Positions 1 through 4,984 are shown, counted from the stretch's first letter. The stretch: 5,943 nt of DNA from Solobacterium sp. (GCA_016284975.1 JAEEPV010000332.1:1-5943); one strand, 5' to 3'. Notes: a model not told the origin generated them from the sequence alone. Numbers and translations: made by a program.

Positions 1-75
1 GGAGTGCATCTGGACAGGGACATCAACAGTGCTGTAAATATCCGAAAAGAAGGATTACGTCTTTTGTATTTCTGA
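1..75 (+). CDS. tnpB: TnpB RNA-guided nuclease, C-terminal end (partial)
   Basis: Only the last 24 residues are present, because the gene runs in from the left edge. Frame 1 reads GVHLDRDINSAVNIRKEGL and ends at TGA (73-75). The D-R-D-x-N-(S/A)-A-x-N-I signature is the third RuvC motif of TnpB proteins from IS200/IS605 elements. The aspartate of DRDIN is the last catalytic acid of the nuclease. TnpB is known to bind the right-end omega-RNA and cut DNA that matches the RNA's guide next to a target-adjacent motif, which helps keep the transposon at its site. The tail after the motif is short, as in many TnpB and IscB relatives. Whether the rest of the gene is intact cannot be seen. Family assignment is confident because motif and downstream transposon end agree. 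Confidence 0.85.
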   Translation, partial: GVHLDRDINSAVNIRKEGLRLLYF

Positions 76-233
76 AGTAAATTAAGAAACAAGAACGGTG
101 GGGACCACCGAGATAGCCTGCTCAATATGGACAACCGCTGTATATCAGAGCTTCATAGCTGGTATTCAAGTATATCCAGTTCGCAGGAATCTCCCACTTC
201 AACGTACTTTGTGCGTAAGTGGGGGAGGTTCAA
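76..233 (+). ncRNA. TnpB-associated omega-RNA (right-end RNA)
   Basis: The stretch between the tnpB stop and the transposon end matches the layout of the guide scaffold made from IS605 right ends. Visible structure includes a perfect 6-bp stem CGGTGG (96-101) with CCACCG (105-110), and a terminal long hairpin at 193-223 with an inner 5-bp stem and a TTT loop. The scaffold should end at the TCAA of 230-233, with flanking genomic sequence after it serving as guide. The 5' end is not determinable here. In studied elements the RNA often begins inside the tnpB 3' end, so the start given is a minimum. Confidence 0.65.
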
Positions 234-253
234 AAGGCTCGATTCTGACTTGC
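234..253 (+). other. Predicted omega-RNA guide segment
   Basis: By analogy with characterised TnpB systems, the 16-20 nt just outside the right end are transcribed with the scaffold and act as guide. Here the guide would begin AAGGCTCGATTCTGAC. It lies in the 31-bp gap beyond the stop of the zinc-ribbon gene, so the matching target would be the empty insertion site in related strains. The exact first base depends on the inferred boundary at 233. Confidence 0.45.
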
Positions 254-264
254 GAATAAAAGAT

Positions 265-516
265 TCAGCAGTATTTTTCATGCCAGAAATGTCCACCGCA
301 CTTACGGCACTTATACTCTCTCCATATCTTTGTAAATCCGAAATTTCTCTGCATGCTTGCTTTATATACCTGTGTGCTGCCGCAGTACGGACAGATCTCA
401 TCTGAAGTCACGATATAATCCTCTTCTTTCTGCGTACCGCCGGAAACGGTATGCAGCTCTTCAGATGAAGGCATACTTACTGTTGCATTGCTTGTCTTTG
501 CGTTTTCTTTTGTCAT
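265..516 (-). CDS. Small zinc-ribbon protein, function unknown
   Basis: An 83-residue protein with a disordered, Ser/Thr/Glu-rich N-terminal half (residues 1-40) and a C-terminal zinc ribbon: CPYCG at about 42-46, then CRKCG about 24 residues later, followed by HFWHEKYC. The two C-x-x-C knuckles with following Gly are typical four-cysteine zinc-ribbon ligands. The start at 516 is supported by a good Shine-Dalgarno, GGAAGG about 6 bases upstream on the minus strand, so I consider it a real gene. I do not recognise the family. Zinc ribbons of this size occur in transposase-related, phage and regulatory proteins. It sits between an IS605 right end and a recombinase remnant, so it is probably accessory cargo, which is an inference. 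No clear terminator lies between its stop and the IS end. A TATAAT at 581-586 (minus) could be its -10, but I see no matching -35. Confidence 0.65.
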   Translation of the reverse strand: MTKENAKTSNATVSMPSSEELHTVSGGTQKEEDYIVTSDEICPYCGSTQVYKASMQRNFGFTKIWREYKCRKCGGHFWHEKYC

Positions 517-653
517 AGTATCCTTCCTTTCTGGGCCATCGCCATCTTTCTCTGTTTTTTCTGAATCATATTACTATGCAATTATATATACGAAACAGAT
601 TGAGACATCCCATTCAGAGTACTGTCTTTGCAGATTTCTTCAAACCATTATAA

Positions 654-850
654 AAGTATACGCCACATTATTGAGAAAGTCCTTTTCGGCTGACCTGTGT
701 AGAGCAGGCGTGAATCCAGCAGTGATCAAAAAACGGATGGGACACAAAAGTGAAAACATGTCGTTGAACTGGTACGCTTTCGCGCAGGCGGAAGATATTT
801 TCAACATGATGCAGAATAAGGAAAATTTGTATAAGAAGAAAGCAGGATAA
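654..850 (+). pseudogene. Tyrosine recombinase (phage-type integrase), C-terminal remnant, frameshifted
   Basis: The frame ending at TAA 848-850 reads LLRKSFSADLCRAGVNPAVI, then KRMGHKSENMSLNWYAFAQA. These are the last boxes of a phage integrase: Arg of H-x-x-R (codon 674-676), the G-H pair (His codon 743-745) and the likely tyrosine nucleophile in NWYAFA (codon 773-775). In this frame the residue at the catalytic His position is Thr. The next frame, however, reads K-Y-T-P-H-Y at 654-671. Restoring one base near 672 would give the canonical TPHYLRKSF. This points to a one-base deletion in a short T/A run. A TAA at 651-653 interrupts that upstream frame, and I see no convincing integrase further upstream. 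The fragment therefore lacks the N-terminal arm- and core-binding domains and is almost certainly inactive. It ends 78 bp from the 3' end of tRNA-Val, as expected for an integrase beside its attachment site. Confidence 0.8.
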
Positions 851-862
851 AAATCGGCAGGC

Positions 863-886
863 GGTCCCGAAATTGGCCCCGAAAAT
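863..886 (+). repeat. 12-bp imperfect tandem repeat between integrase remnant and tRNA
   Basis: GGTCCCGAAATT (863-874) is followed directly by GGCCCCGAAAAT (875-886), with 10 of 12 positions identical. It lies between a recombinase remnant and its probable tRNA attachment site. Short direct repeats in this position can be arm-type integrase binding sites. That role is only an inference here. Confidence 0.4.
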
Positions 887-909
887 AAGAAAACCGCTTA
901 TCTAAGCGG
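881..909 (-). terminator. Rho-independent terminator after tRNA-Val
   Basis: Read on the minus strand, a 7-bp perfect stem CCGCTTA/TAAGCGG (909-903 with 900-894) with a very tight loop is followed by TTTTCTTATTTTC. It lies about 20 bp beyond the mature tRNA 3' end and would end the tRNA transcript, and any read-through from the MBL-fold gene upstream of it. Confidence 0.75.
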
Positions 910-928
910 CTTCTGCAACTAAACAAAG

Positions 929-1001
929 TGAGCGCTAAGGGACTCGAACCCATGACCCCTTCCACGTCAAGGAAGTGCTCTCCCAACTGAGCTAAGCACT
1001 C
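929..1001 (-). tRNA. tRNA-Val (anticodon GAC)
   Basis: A 73-nt cloverleaf folds on the minus strand. The acceptor is GAGTGCT/AGCGCTC (1001-995 with 936-930), with one G-U pair. The D arm is GCTC/GAGC with AGTTGGGA in the loop. The anticodon arm is CTTCC/GGAAG with loop TTGACGT, giving anticodon GAC (968-966), which reads valine GUC/GUU. The variable loop is five bases. The T arm is ATGGG/CCCTT with loop TTCGAGT. The discriminator is A (929). CCA is not encoded, since CTT follows, so CCA would have to be added after transcription. The second T-stem pair is a U-U mismatch (952 with 938). The 3' end faces the integrase remnant, marking this gene as the probable integration target. A terminator follows, and a probable own promoter precedes it. 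Confidence 0.9.
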
Positions 1002-1024
1002 ATGTGCTTAGTTATATTAGCACA
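992..1024. repeat. Overlapping inverted repeats at the tRNA-Val 5' end
   Basis: CTAAGCAC (992-999) and GTGCTTAG (1004-1011) form a perfect 8-bp inverted repeat with a TCAT loop. The first arm is nucleotides 3-10 of the tRNA and the second is its leader. A second repeat, TGTGCT (1003-1008) with AGCACA (1019-1024), shares the middle segment. The leader could therefore pair either with itself or with the tRNA acceptor strand. Whether the RNA contains both arms depends on where transcription starts. Confidence 0.7.
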
Positions 1025-1042
1025 AGTGATTTCGATTGAAAA
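1014..1042 (-). promoter_or_regulatory. Probable promoter of tRNA-Val
   Basis: On the minus strand, TTTTCA (1042-1037) is followed after 17 bp by TAATAT (1019-1014). This would start transcription near 1007, about six bases before the mature tRNA 5' end. The -10 matches well, while the -35 keeps only the TT and CA positions. It fits the 56-bp gap between the MBL-fold gene and the tRNA. Confidence 0.45.
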
Positions 1043-1057
1043 GCAGTTTTTTTATGC

Positions 1058-1861
1058 TCAGGGCAATTCCGCAAGTTTTCCATTCAGTAAAACGAGCAGC
1101 TCTTTCTTTGATATTTCCGGTTCATCATGCCCTTTCAGATACGTCTTAAAATCCATTGCGTCCAGATAATCTATGAAAGCAGAAAGTTTTTCTCTGTCAT
1201 ACTGACTGTTGTTATCATAGTAATTTTCATAATGGGCATCGCCCCCTATCAGTATTTTTTCTTCCGGTAAATAGATAAACACTGCATCTCTGGTATGCGG
1301 AGAATCTCTGTGTTCTGCAATACAGGTGATATCTCCCAGATTAAATATCATTTTTCCGGTAAAGGTGATATCAGCCCTTTTCACACAGATGTTTCCAAGA
1401 TCCGGATATTGTTTTTTCATGCATTCATAGGTGAAAAGAATATCCTCGCCGGTTTCAAGCCGTCTTTTCATCGCTTCTTCCGACCATTCCCAACCGGATA
1501 TCCGTTCCAGAATCTGATCGGTTTCTACAGAGGACACAACCGGACACCGTGAAGCATGCACCCCAAACGAATGGTCCCAGTGCCAGTGTGTCAGAATCAT
1601 CAGTGCAGGAAGCGGCAGCGATTCCTTGTTCAGTTCCGTCAGGAATCGTTCATAGTTTTCTTTGGAATTTCCGGCATCAATCTGTAATGAAAAGCGGGTA
1701 CCGCGAATATAATATACAAACGGCTGATCCGTTTCAGGATTCGAATCCATACAGTAAATATGTTCTGTAATCTGTTTCATGCCTGCATTATACCGCTGAA
1801 CCGAAGGAAAGGAAGACAGGTCGCTGTTGTCTGTATCGGATAACAGTTTTTTATACCCCAT
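1058..1861 (-). CDS. MBL-fold metallo-hydrolase
   Basis: A cytoplasmic metallo-beta-lactamase-fold protein of up to 267 residues with no signal peptide. The metal site is complete: H-W-H-W-D-H at 92-97 (H92, H94, D96, H97), H189 in DSPHTRD, D208 in LIGGD, and H245 in KGHDEP. This is the two-metal arrangement of the glyoxalase II-like branch, which hydrolyses thioesters, lactones or phosphoesters. The substrate cannot be deduced. The start is uncertain. The ATG at 1861 lacks a clear Shine-Dalgarno and its first 27 residues look unlike the family. The ATG at 1780 (residue 28, MKQITEHIY) begins where the fold normally begins, but also has no good ribosome site. It is divergent from the exported histidine phosphatase and lies upstream of tRNA-Val on the same strand. 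I see only a weak 4-bp hairpin beyond its stop, so the tRNA terminator may serve it. Confidence 0.85.
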   Translation of the reverse strand: MGYKKLLSDTDNSDLSSFPSVQRYNAGMKQITEHIYCMDSNPETDQPFVYYIRGTRFSLQIDAGNSKENYERFLTELNKESLPLPALMILTHWHWDHSFGVHASRCPVVSSVETDQILERISGWEWSEEAMKRRLETGEDILFTYECMKKQYPDLGNICVKRADITFTGKMIFNLGDITCIAEHRDSPHTRDAVFIYLPEEKILIGGDAHYENYYDNNSQYDREKLSAFIDYLDAMDFKTYLKGHDEPEISKKELLVLLNGKLAELP

Positions 1862-1873
1862 ACGACTTTTGTT

Positions 1874-1879
1874 TATAAT
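1874..1879 (+). promoter_or_regulatory. Candidate -10 box of histidine phosphatase gene
   Basis: A perfect TATAAT lies in the 47-bp divergent gap, 30 bp before the phosphatase ATG. No good -35 is seen 16-18 bp upstream. The same bases read TATTAT on the other strand and could serve the MBL-fold gene, again without a convincing -35. Confidence 0.4.
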
Positions 1880-1883
1880 AGGT

Positions 1884-1907
1884 AAAGAACTAAAGAAAGG
1901 GTTCTTT
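1884..1907 (+). promoter_or_regulatory. Inverted repeat enclosing the phosphatase ribosome binding site
   Basis: AAAGAAC (1884-1890) and GTTCTTT (1901-1907) are perfect 7-bp complements. The 10-base loop TAAAGAAAGG holds the Shine-Dalgarno, 8 bases from the ATG at 1909. It could act as an operator just downstream of the TATAAT box, or as an RNA hairpin that presents or hides the ribosome site. A chance origin is possible because the arms are A/T-rich. Confidence 0.45.
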
Positions 1908-1908
1908 T

Positions 1909-3222
1909 ATGAGAAGATTTATTACGAAATTCTTTACTGTTTTACTTTGCATTCTGCTGGCACCGGGCTATACCGTTCTCCCCTTGCTTGCAGAAGACGA
2001 AAATCCAGGAGACGGTTATACCCTGAAAGAGGTAGTCATCCTCAGCCGGCACAATATCCGGGCTCCGCTGTCCAATGAAGGATCGTTCCTTGCAAAATCA
2101 ACTCCGAACGCGTGGTTTGAATGGTCCAGTGCAGCCAGTGAGCTGTCGATGCGCGGTGGCACACTGGAAACAGAAATGGGTCAGTATTTCCGCAAATGGG
2201 TCGTCAGCGAAAACCTGATGAGTGAAAACTATCACCCGAGTGAAAACGAAATACGCTTTTATGCCAATGCAAAGCAGCGTACGATTGCAACATCACAGTA
2301 TTTTTCCAGCGGATTTCTTCCGGTGGCAAACGTTCGCATTGAAACCAATCAGGAATATGACAAAATGGATCCTGTTTTTAATCCGCAGCTTACGTTTGTG
2401 AATGATGATTACCGAAAAGATGCAGAAGAAGAGATGAGGAAACTGATTCCGGATTTCAGCAAACAGTATGCCCTTCTCACAGAAGTAATCGACTATAAGA
2501 ACTCAGAGGGATATAAAAACGGCGAGCTTACCGATCTGGTAAACGGAGATACCGAATTCATTCTGGAAGAAAATAATGAACCGGGCATGAAAGGTTCTCT
2601 TAAAACAGCCACTTCCATCGCTGATGCACTTGTACTGCAGTATTATGAAGAGCCGGATGCGAAAAAAGCCGCATTTGATCATGATCTGTCGATTGATGAC
2701 TGGAAGGCAATTTCGAGCATAAAGGATATCTACACGGACATTCTCTTCACAGCTCCATTAATCGCCACCAATATTGCCAATCCGCTTCTGAAGGAAATCG
2801 ATTCTGAACTGGAACGCAACGATCGGAAGTTCACATTCCTATGCGGTCATGACTCCAATATTGCAAGTGTTCTTGCCGCACTCGGAATCACGGACTATAC
2901 ATTAGACAATGTGATTGAAAGCAAAACACCAATCGGTTCAAAGCTGGTTTTTGAAAAATGGGCAGATTCCACAGAAAATGAATATATTCGTGTACGTCTT
3001 GTTTATCAGGGTGTTGAACAGCTGCGTTCCATGCCGCTGCTGACACTGGATAATCCGCCGATGTCATATGTATTCCAATTTGATGAGCTGACCCCGAATC
3101 AAGACGGCCTTTATTCGATGAAAGACTTCGATGCATTCCTTGACGGAAGAATCGCCGCCTACGATGAACTGAAGAAACAATATGGCATTACCTCTTCCGT
3201 CCCGAATACTGGTGTAGAGTAA
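1909..3222 (+). CDS. Exported histidine acid phosphatase (histidine phosphatase superfamily, branch 2)
   Basis: A 437-residue secreted phosphomonoesterase. Residues 1-28 form a Sec signal peptide: MRRFITK, a hydrophobic core, then a probable cut after LPLLA. The catalytic motif is R-H-N-I-R-A-P at 47-53, with H48 as the likely phospho-acceptor. Asn replaces the Gly of the textbook RHGxRxP. LSMRGGTLETEMGQYFR (79-95) and QRTIATSQYF (123-132) are conserved family segments, with R124 probably binding phosphate. The second catalytic motif is C-G-H-D-S-N at 312-317 (H314, D315 as proton donor), followed by TPIGSKLVFEKW (340-351). Length and layout resemble glucose-1-phosphatase/AppA-type enzymes, so sugar phosphates or phytate are possible substrates, but this is not shown. 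The start is supported by AAAGG 8 bases upstream. The C terminus VPNTGVE resembles a sortase motif without the usual membrane tail. It is followed after 19 bp by the gene at 3242. Confidence 0.88.
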   Translation: MRRFITKFFTVLLCILLAPGYTVLPLLAEDENPGDGYTLKEVVILSRHNIRAPLSNEGSFLAKSTPNAWFEWSSAASELSMRGGTLETEMGQYFRKWVVSENLMSENYHPSENEIRFYANAKQRTIATSQYFSSGFLPVANVRIETNQEYDKMDPVFNPQLTFVNDDYRKDAEEEMRKLIPDFSKQYALLTEVIDYKNSEGYKNGELTDLVNGDTEFILEENNEPGMKGSLKTATSIADALVLQYYEEPDAKKAAFDHDLSIDDWKAISSIKDIYTDILFTAPLIATNIANPLLKEIDSELERNDRKFTFLCGHDSNIASVLAALGITDYTLDNVIESKTPIGSKLVFEKWADSTENEYIRVRLVYQGVEQLRSMPLLTLDNPPMSYVFQFDELTPNQDGLYSMKDFDAFLDGRIAAYDELKKQYGITSSVPNTGVE

Positions 3223-3241
3223 TCAGAAAAGACTGCCATTT

Positions 3242-3631
3242 ATGCGTTATTCTTATAACAACATTGAAATCGAAATCGACTTCAACCGATCTGAAAGTGA
3301 AGCTCACATCGAAGCTGACCTGAAAACTGTTATGGATTATGGGGTTGACCGGCTGATCCGGGAACGCTATATTCCCTGGCTTAAGAACGAACAGTTTTCG
3401 GACAAAGAGGATTGCCAGATCTTTGATGGATTGAAGATGACAAACATTCTTTATTCGTATGGAAGAATTATCGCAAAGTATTCTCCAACCGGAATGGATG
3501 ATTTCTTCGGCCAGTTTGAATTCGATTTTGAAAGCTGCAGCGATTATACTGCAGACATGCTGGAAGCAGCTGCCATGCAGGTCTATATCAAAGAAGGAAA
3601 AATCGTCCGTGTCAGCGGATATGATATCTGA
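3242..3631 (+). CDS. Hypothetical acidic 129-residue protein
   Basis: I do not recognise this protein. It starts MRYSYNNIEIEIDFNRSESE and is acidic, with no signal peptide, membrane segment or cysteine-rich motif. It has predicted beta segments at both ends (YNNIEIEIDF; MQVYIKEGKIVRVSGYDI) and helical stretches between (ADLKTVMDYGVDRLIRERYIPWL; TADMLEAAAM). The alternation of aromatic and acidic residues in FFGQFEFDFESCSDY suggests a small cytoplasmic alpha/beta domain of the DUF type found in Firmicutes. It begins 19 bp after the phosphatase stop, with only a weak purine stretch (AGAAAAG) rather far upstream, so it is probably co-transcribed and perhaps translationally coupled. The opposite strand also has an open frame of 170 codons (3188-3700). 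I prefer this one because of its operon position and protein-like composition. Confidence 0.65.
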   Translation: MRYSYNNIEIEIDFNRSESEAHIEADLKTVMDYGVDRLIRERYIPWLKNEQFSDKEDCQIFDGLKMTNILYSYGRIIAKYSPTGMDDFFGQFEFDFESCSDYTADMLEAAAMQVYIKEGKIVRVSGYDI

Positions 3632-3642
3632 ATAAGAGAGAA

Positions 3643-3690
3643 TTGTTTCGCTGACCACAAGCAGTCCTTCCTTTGAAGCGGCCGAAACAA
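3643..3690. repeat. 8-bp inverted repeat after the hypothetical gene
   Basis: TTGTTTCG (3643-3650) and CGAAACAA (3683-3690) are perfect complements 32 bp apart, with a small CTTC/GAAG hairpin (3667-3678) inside. No T-run follows on either strand, so it is not a standard terminator. It may be an mRNA 3' stabilising structure. Confidence 0.4.
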
Positions 3691-3701
3691 ACGCAAACAA
3701 G

Positions 3702-3771
3702 AAAAAGCCGGTATTACAGTGCAGGGAATCATTTTCGTTTCCTGTCTGTCATTGATGATACCGGTTTTTTT
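3702..3771. terminator. Long bidirectional terminator between convergent genes
   Basis: CCGGTAT (3708-3714) pairs with ATACCGG (3758-3764). The hairpin continues inward with CAGTG/CATTG and CAGGGAA/TTTCCTG to a nine-base loop. An A-run (3702-3706) precedes it and a T-run (3765-3771) follows it, so it can end transcripts from both the plus-strand phosphatase unit and the minus-strand malic enzyme gene. Confidence 0.85.
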
Positions 3772-3814
3772 GATGTTAAATGATTAAGGCTGCACAACTC
3801 CTGTTCGAAGATCC

Positions 3815-4984
3815 TTAAATCTGTGCAACACCATCCTTGATGGCGGTATCTGCTGCAGCCTTTGCGACGGTTTTCGCTGCATCCGGATGGAAGGAGTTTA
3901 CGATGACGTGTTCCTCATCGAGTTCCTCTTCTTTAATCAGTGAAGCGAGTGCTTCTGCCGCCGCGATCTTCATATTTTCCGTAATCTCCCGTGCTCTGAC
4001 ATCCAGTGCACCCCGGAAGATGCCCGGGAATACCAGTACATTATTGATTTGGTTTGGGTAATCACTTCGACCGGTGCCAACAATTCTGGCACCTGCTTTT
4101 TTTGCTAGATCCGGCATGATTTCCGGAATCGGATTTGCCATCGGAAAGACAATCGCGTTGTCTGCCATGGAACTTACCATTTCTTCACTTACGCAATTGG
4201 CGGCTGAAACTCCGATAAAGAGATCAGCACCGACCATCGCATCCTTCAGCGTTCCTTCCAGATGTTCCGGATTGGTACGGGAGGCAATTTCACGCTTTGC
4301 CTCATTGCGGGCTGTCTTCTCGTTCAGAATTCCTTTGCTGTCACAGATGATGACATTCTTCGCACCATATTCCATTAACAGATTCGCAATGGCCGTACCG
4401 GCTGATCCTGCACCATTAATCACGATTTTCAGATCTTCGATTTTTTTGTTTACGATCTTCAGGGAGTTGATCAGTGCCGCAAGCAGCACAATCGCCGTAC
4501 CGTGCTGATCATCATGAAAAACCGGAATCTGCAGGCGCTTTTTCAGCTCTCGTTCGATTTCAAAACAGCGAGGTGCTGCGATATCCTCAAGATTAATGCC
4601 GCCAAATGACGGAGCAATCCGAACGACCGTTTCTATAATTTCATTGGTATCCTTCGTATCCAGACAGATTGGAAACGCATCCACATTTCCAAACTGTTTA
4701 AATAGCACAGCCTTTCCTTCCATGACCGGAAGACCGGCCTCAGGCCCGATGTCACCAAGACCAAGCACAGCCGTACCGTCTGTTACAACCGCAACCATGT
4801 TGCCCTTATTGGTATATCGATACACTTCTTCCTTGTTCTCAGCGATCTTTCGACAGGGTTCTGCTACACCTGGTGTGTAGGCAATACTCAGATCATCTTT
4901 GTTCTCCAGTTTTGCCTTGGGAGTGACTTCAATCTTTCCCTGATGCTCTTCATGAAACTTCAGTGCCAGTTCATCGTAGTTCAT
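3815..4984 (-). CDS. Malic enzyme (malate dehydrogenase, oxaloacetate-decarboxylating)
   Basis: A 389-residue compact bacterial malic enzyme that converts L-malate to pyruvate and CO2 while reducing NAD(P)+. The N-terminal domain carries SIAYTPGVAEPC with the catalytic Tyr36, VTDGTAVLGLGDIGPEAGLP (67-86), and the catalytic lysine K91 in MEGKAV. Metal ligands are E133 and D134 of NLEDI and D158/D159 of FHDDQHGTA. The Rossmann fold has GAGSAG at 191-196 and an acidic residue D215 at the end of the second strand (IICDSKG), which is compatible with NAD but not decisive. ANPIPE (283-288) and TGRSDYPNQINN (304-315) are conserved C-terminal signatures. No residue looks lost, and the length is normal for the small form. 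The start at 4984 has GGTGAGG about 11 bases upstream on the minus strand. It is divergent from the TtcA-like gene and convergent with the phosphatase unit. Likely role: supplying pyruvate and reducing power during malate use. Confidence 0.95.
   Translation of the reverse strand: MNYDELALKFHEEHQGKIEVTPKAKLENKDDLSIAYTPGVAEPCRKIAENKEEVYRYTNKGNMVAVVTDGTAVLGLGDIGPEAGLPVMEGKAVLFKQFGNVDAFPICLDTKDTNEIIETVVRIAPSFGGINLEDIAAPRCFEIERELKKRLQIPVFHDDQHGTAIVLLAALINSLKIVNKKIEDLKIVINGAGSAGTAIANLLMEYGAKNVIICDSKGILNEKTARNEAKREIASRTNPEHLEGTLKDAMVGADLFIGVSAANCVSEEMVSSMADNAIVFPMANPIPEIMPDLAKKAGARIVGTGRSDYPNQINNVLVFPGIFRGALDVRAREITENMKIAAAEALASLIKEEELDEEHVIVNSFHPDAAKTVAKAAADTAIKDGVAQI

Larger units (their letters stand above)
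1..233 (+). mobile_element. IS200/IS605-family element, right end (partial)
   Basis: This is the right-hand part of an IS605/IS608-type element, cut by the window edge. It contains the last 24 codons of tnpB followed by about 158 bp of non-coding right end. The right end finishes with an imperfect palindrome: arms CCCACTT (193-199) and AAGTGGG (217-223), and an inner stem CGTAC (203-207) with GTGCG (211-215). TCAA follows at 230-233. In IS608-type elements TnpA binds a subterminal hairpin of this kind and cuts a few bases beyond it at a TCAA-like site, so I place the boundary at 233. That boundary is inferred. No TnpA (Y1 transposase) is visible here, so whether the element is autonomous cannot be judged. 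It ends about 31 bp beyond the stop codon of the zinc-ribbon gene that faces it. Confidence 0.8.

Noticed and set aside
127..405. 92-codon plus-strand open frame crossing the IS right end
   Set aside because: It runs through the omega-RNA hairpins and then antisense to the zinc-ribbon gene, with no ribosome site.
488..653. Upstream part of the open frame that ends in the integrase remnant
   Set aside because: The residues have no integrase similarity, and its ATG lies inside the start of the opposing zinc-ribbon gene. It is chance extension of the remnant's frame.
1..1060. CRISPR array or toxin-antitoxin pair in the accessory region
   Set aside because: No regularly spaced repeats are present, and the only intact small gene stands alone without a partner.
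1787..1792. TATAAT on the minus strand just before the internal ATG 1780 of the MBL-fold gene
   Set aside because: No -35 lies at a proper distance, and it falls within the longer open frame. It is noted only as weak support for the shorter start.
3188..3700. 170-codon open frame on the minus strand opposite the hypothetical gene
   Set aside because: It overlaps the terminator-proximal region and the phosphatase 3' end, shows no recognisable motif, and mirrors the plus-strand gene, which fits the operon better.
3784..3827. TTAAGG/CCTTAA and TGCACA/TGTGCA inverted repeats at the malic enzyme stop
   Set aside because: Arms are short and cannot nest into one stable hairpin, and no T-run follows. 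The bidirectional terminator nearby is sufficient.
4074..4508. Plus-strand open frames inside the malic enzyme region
   Set aside because: Antisense shadows of a well-supported minus-strand gene.
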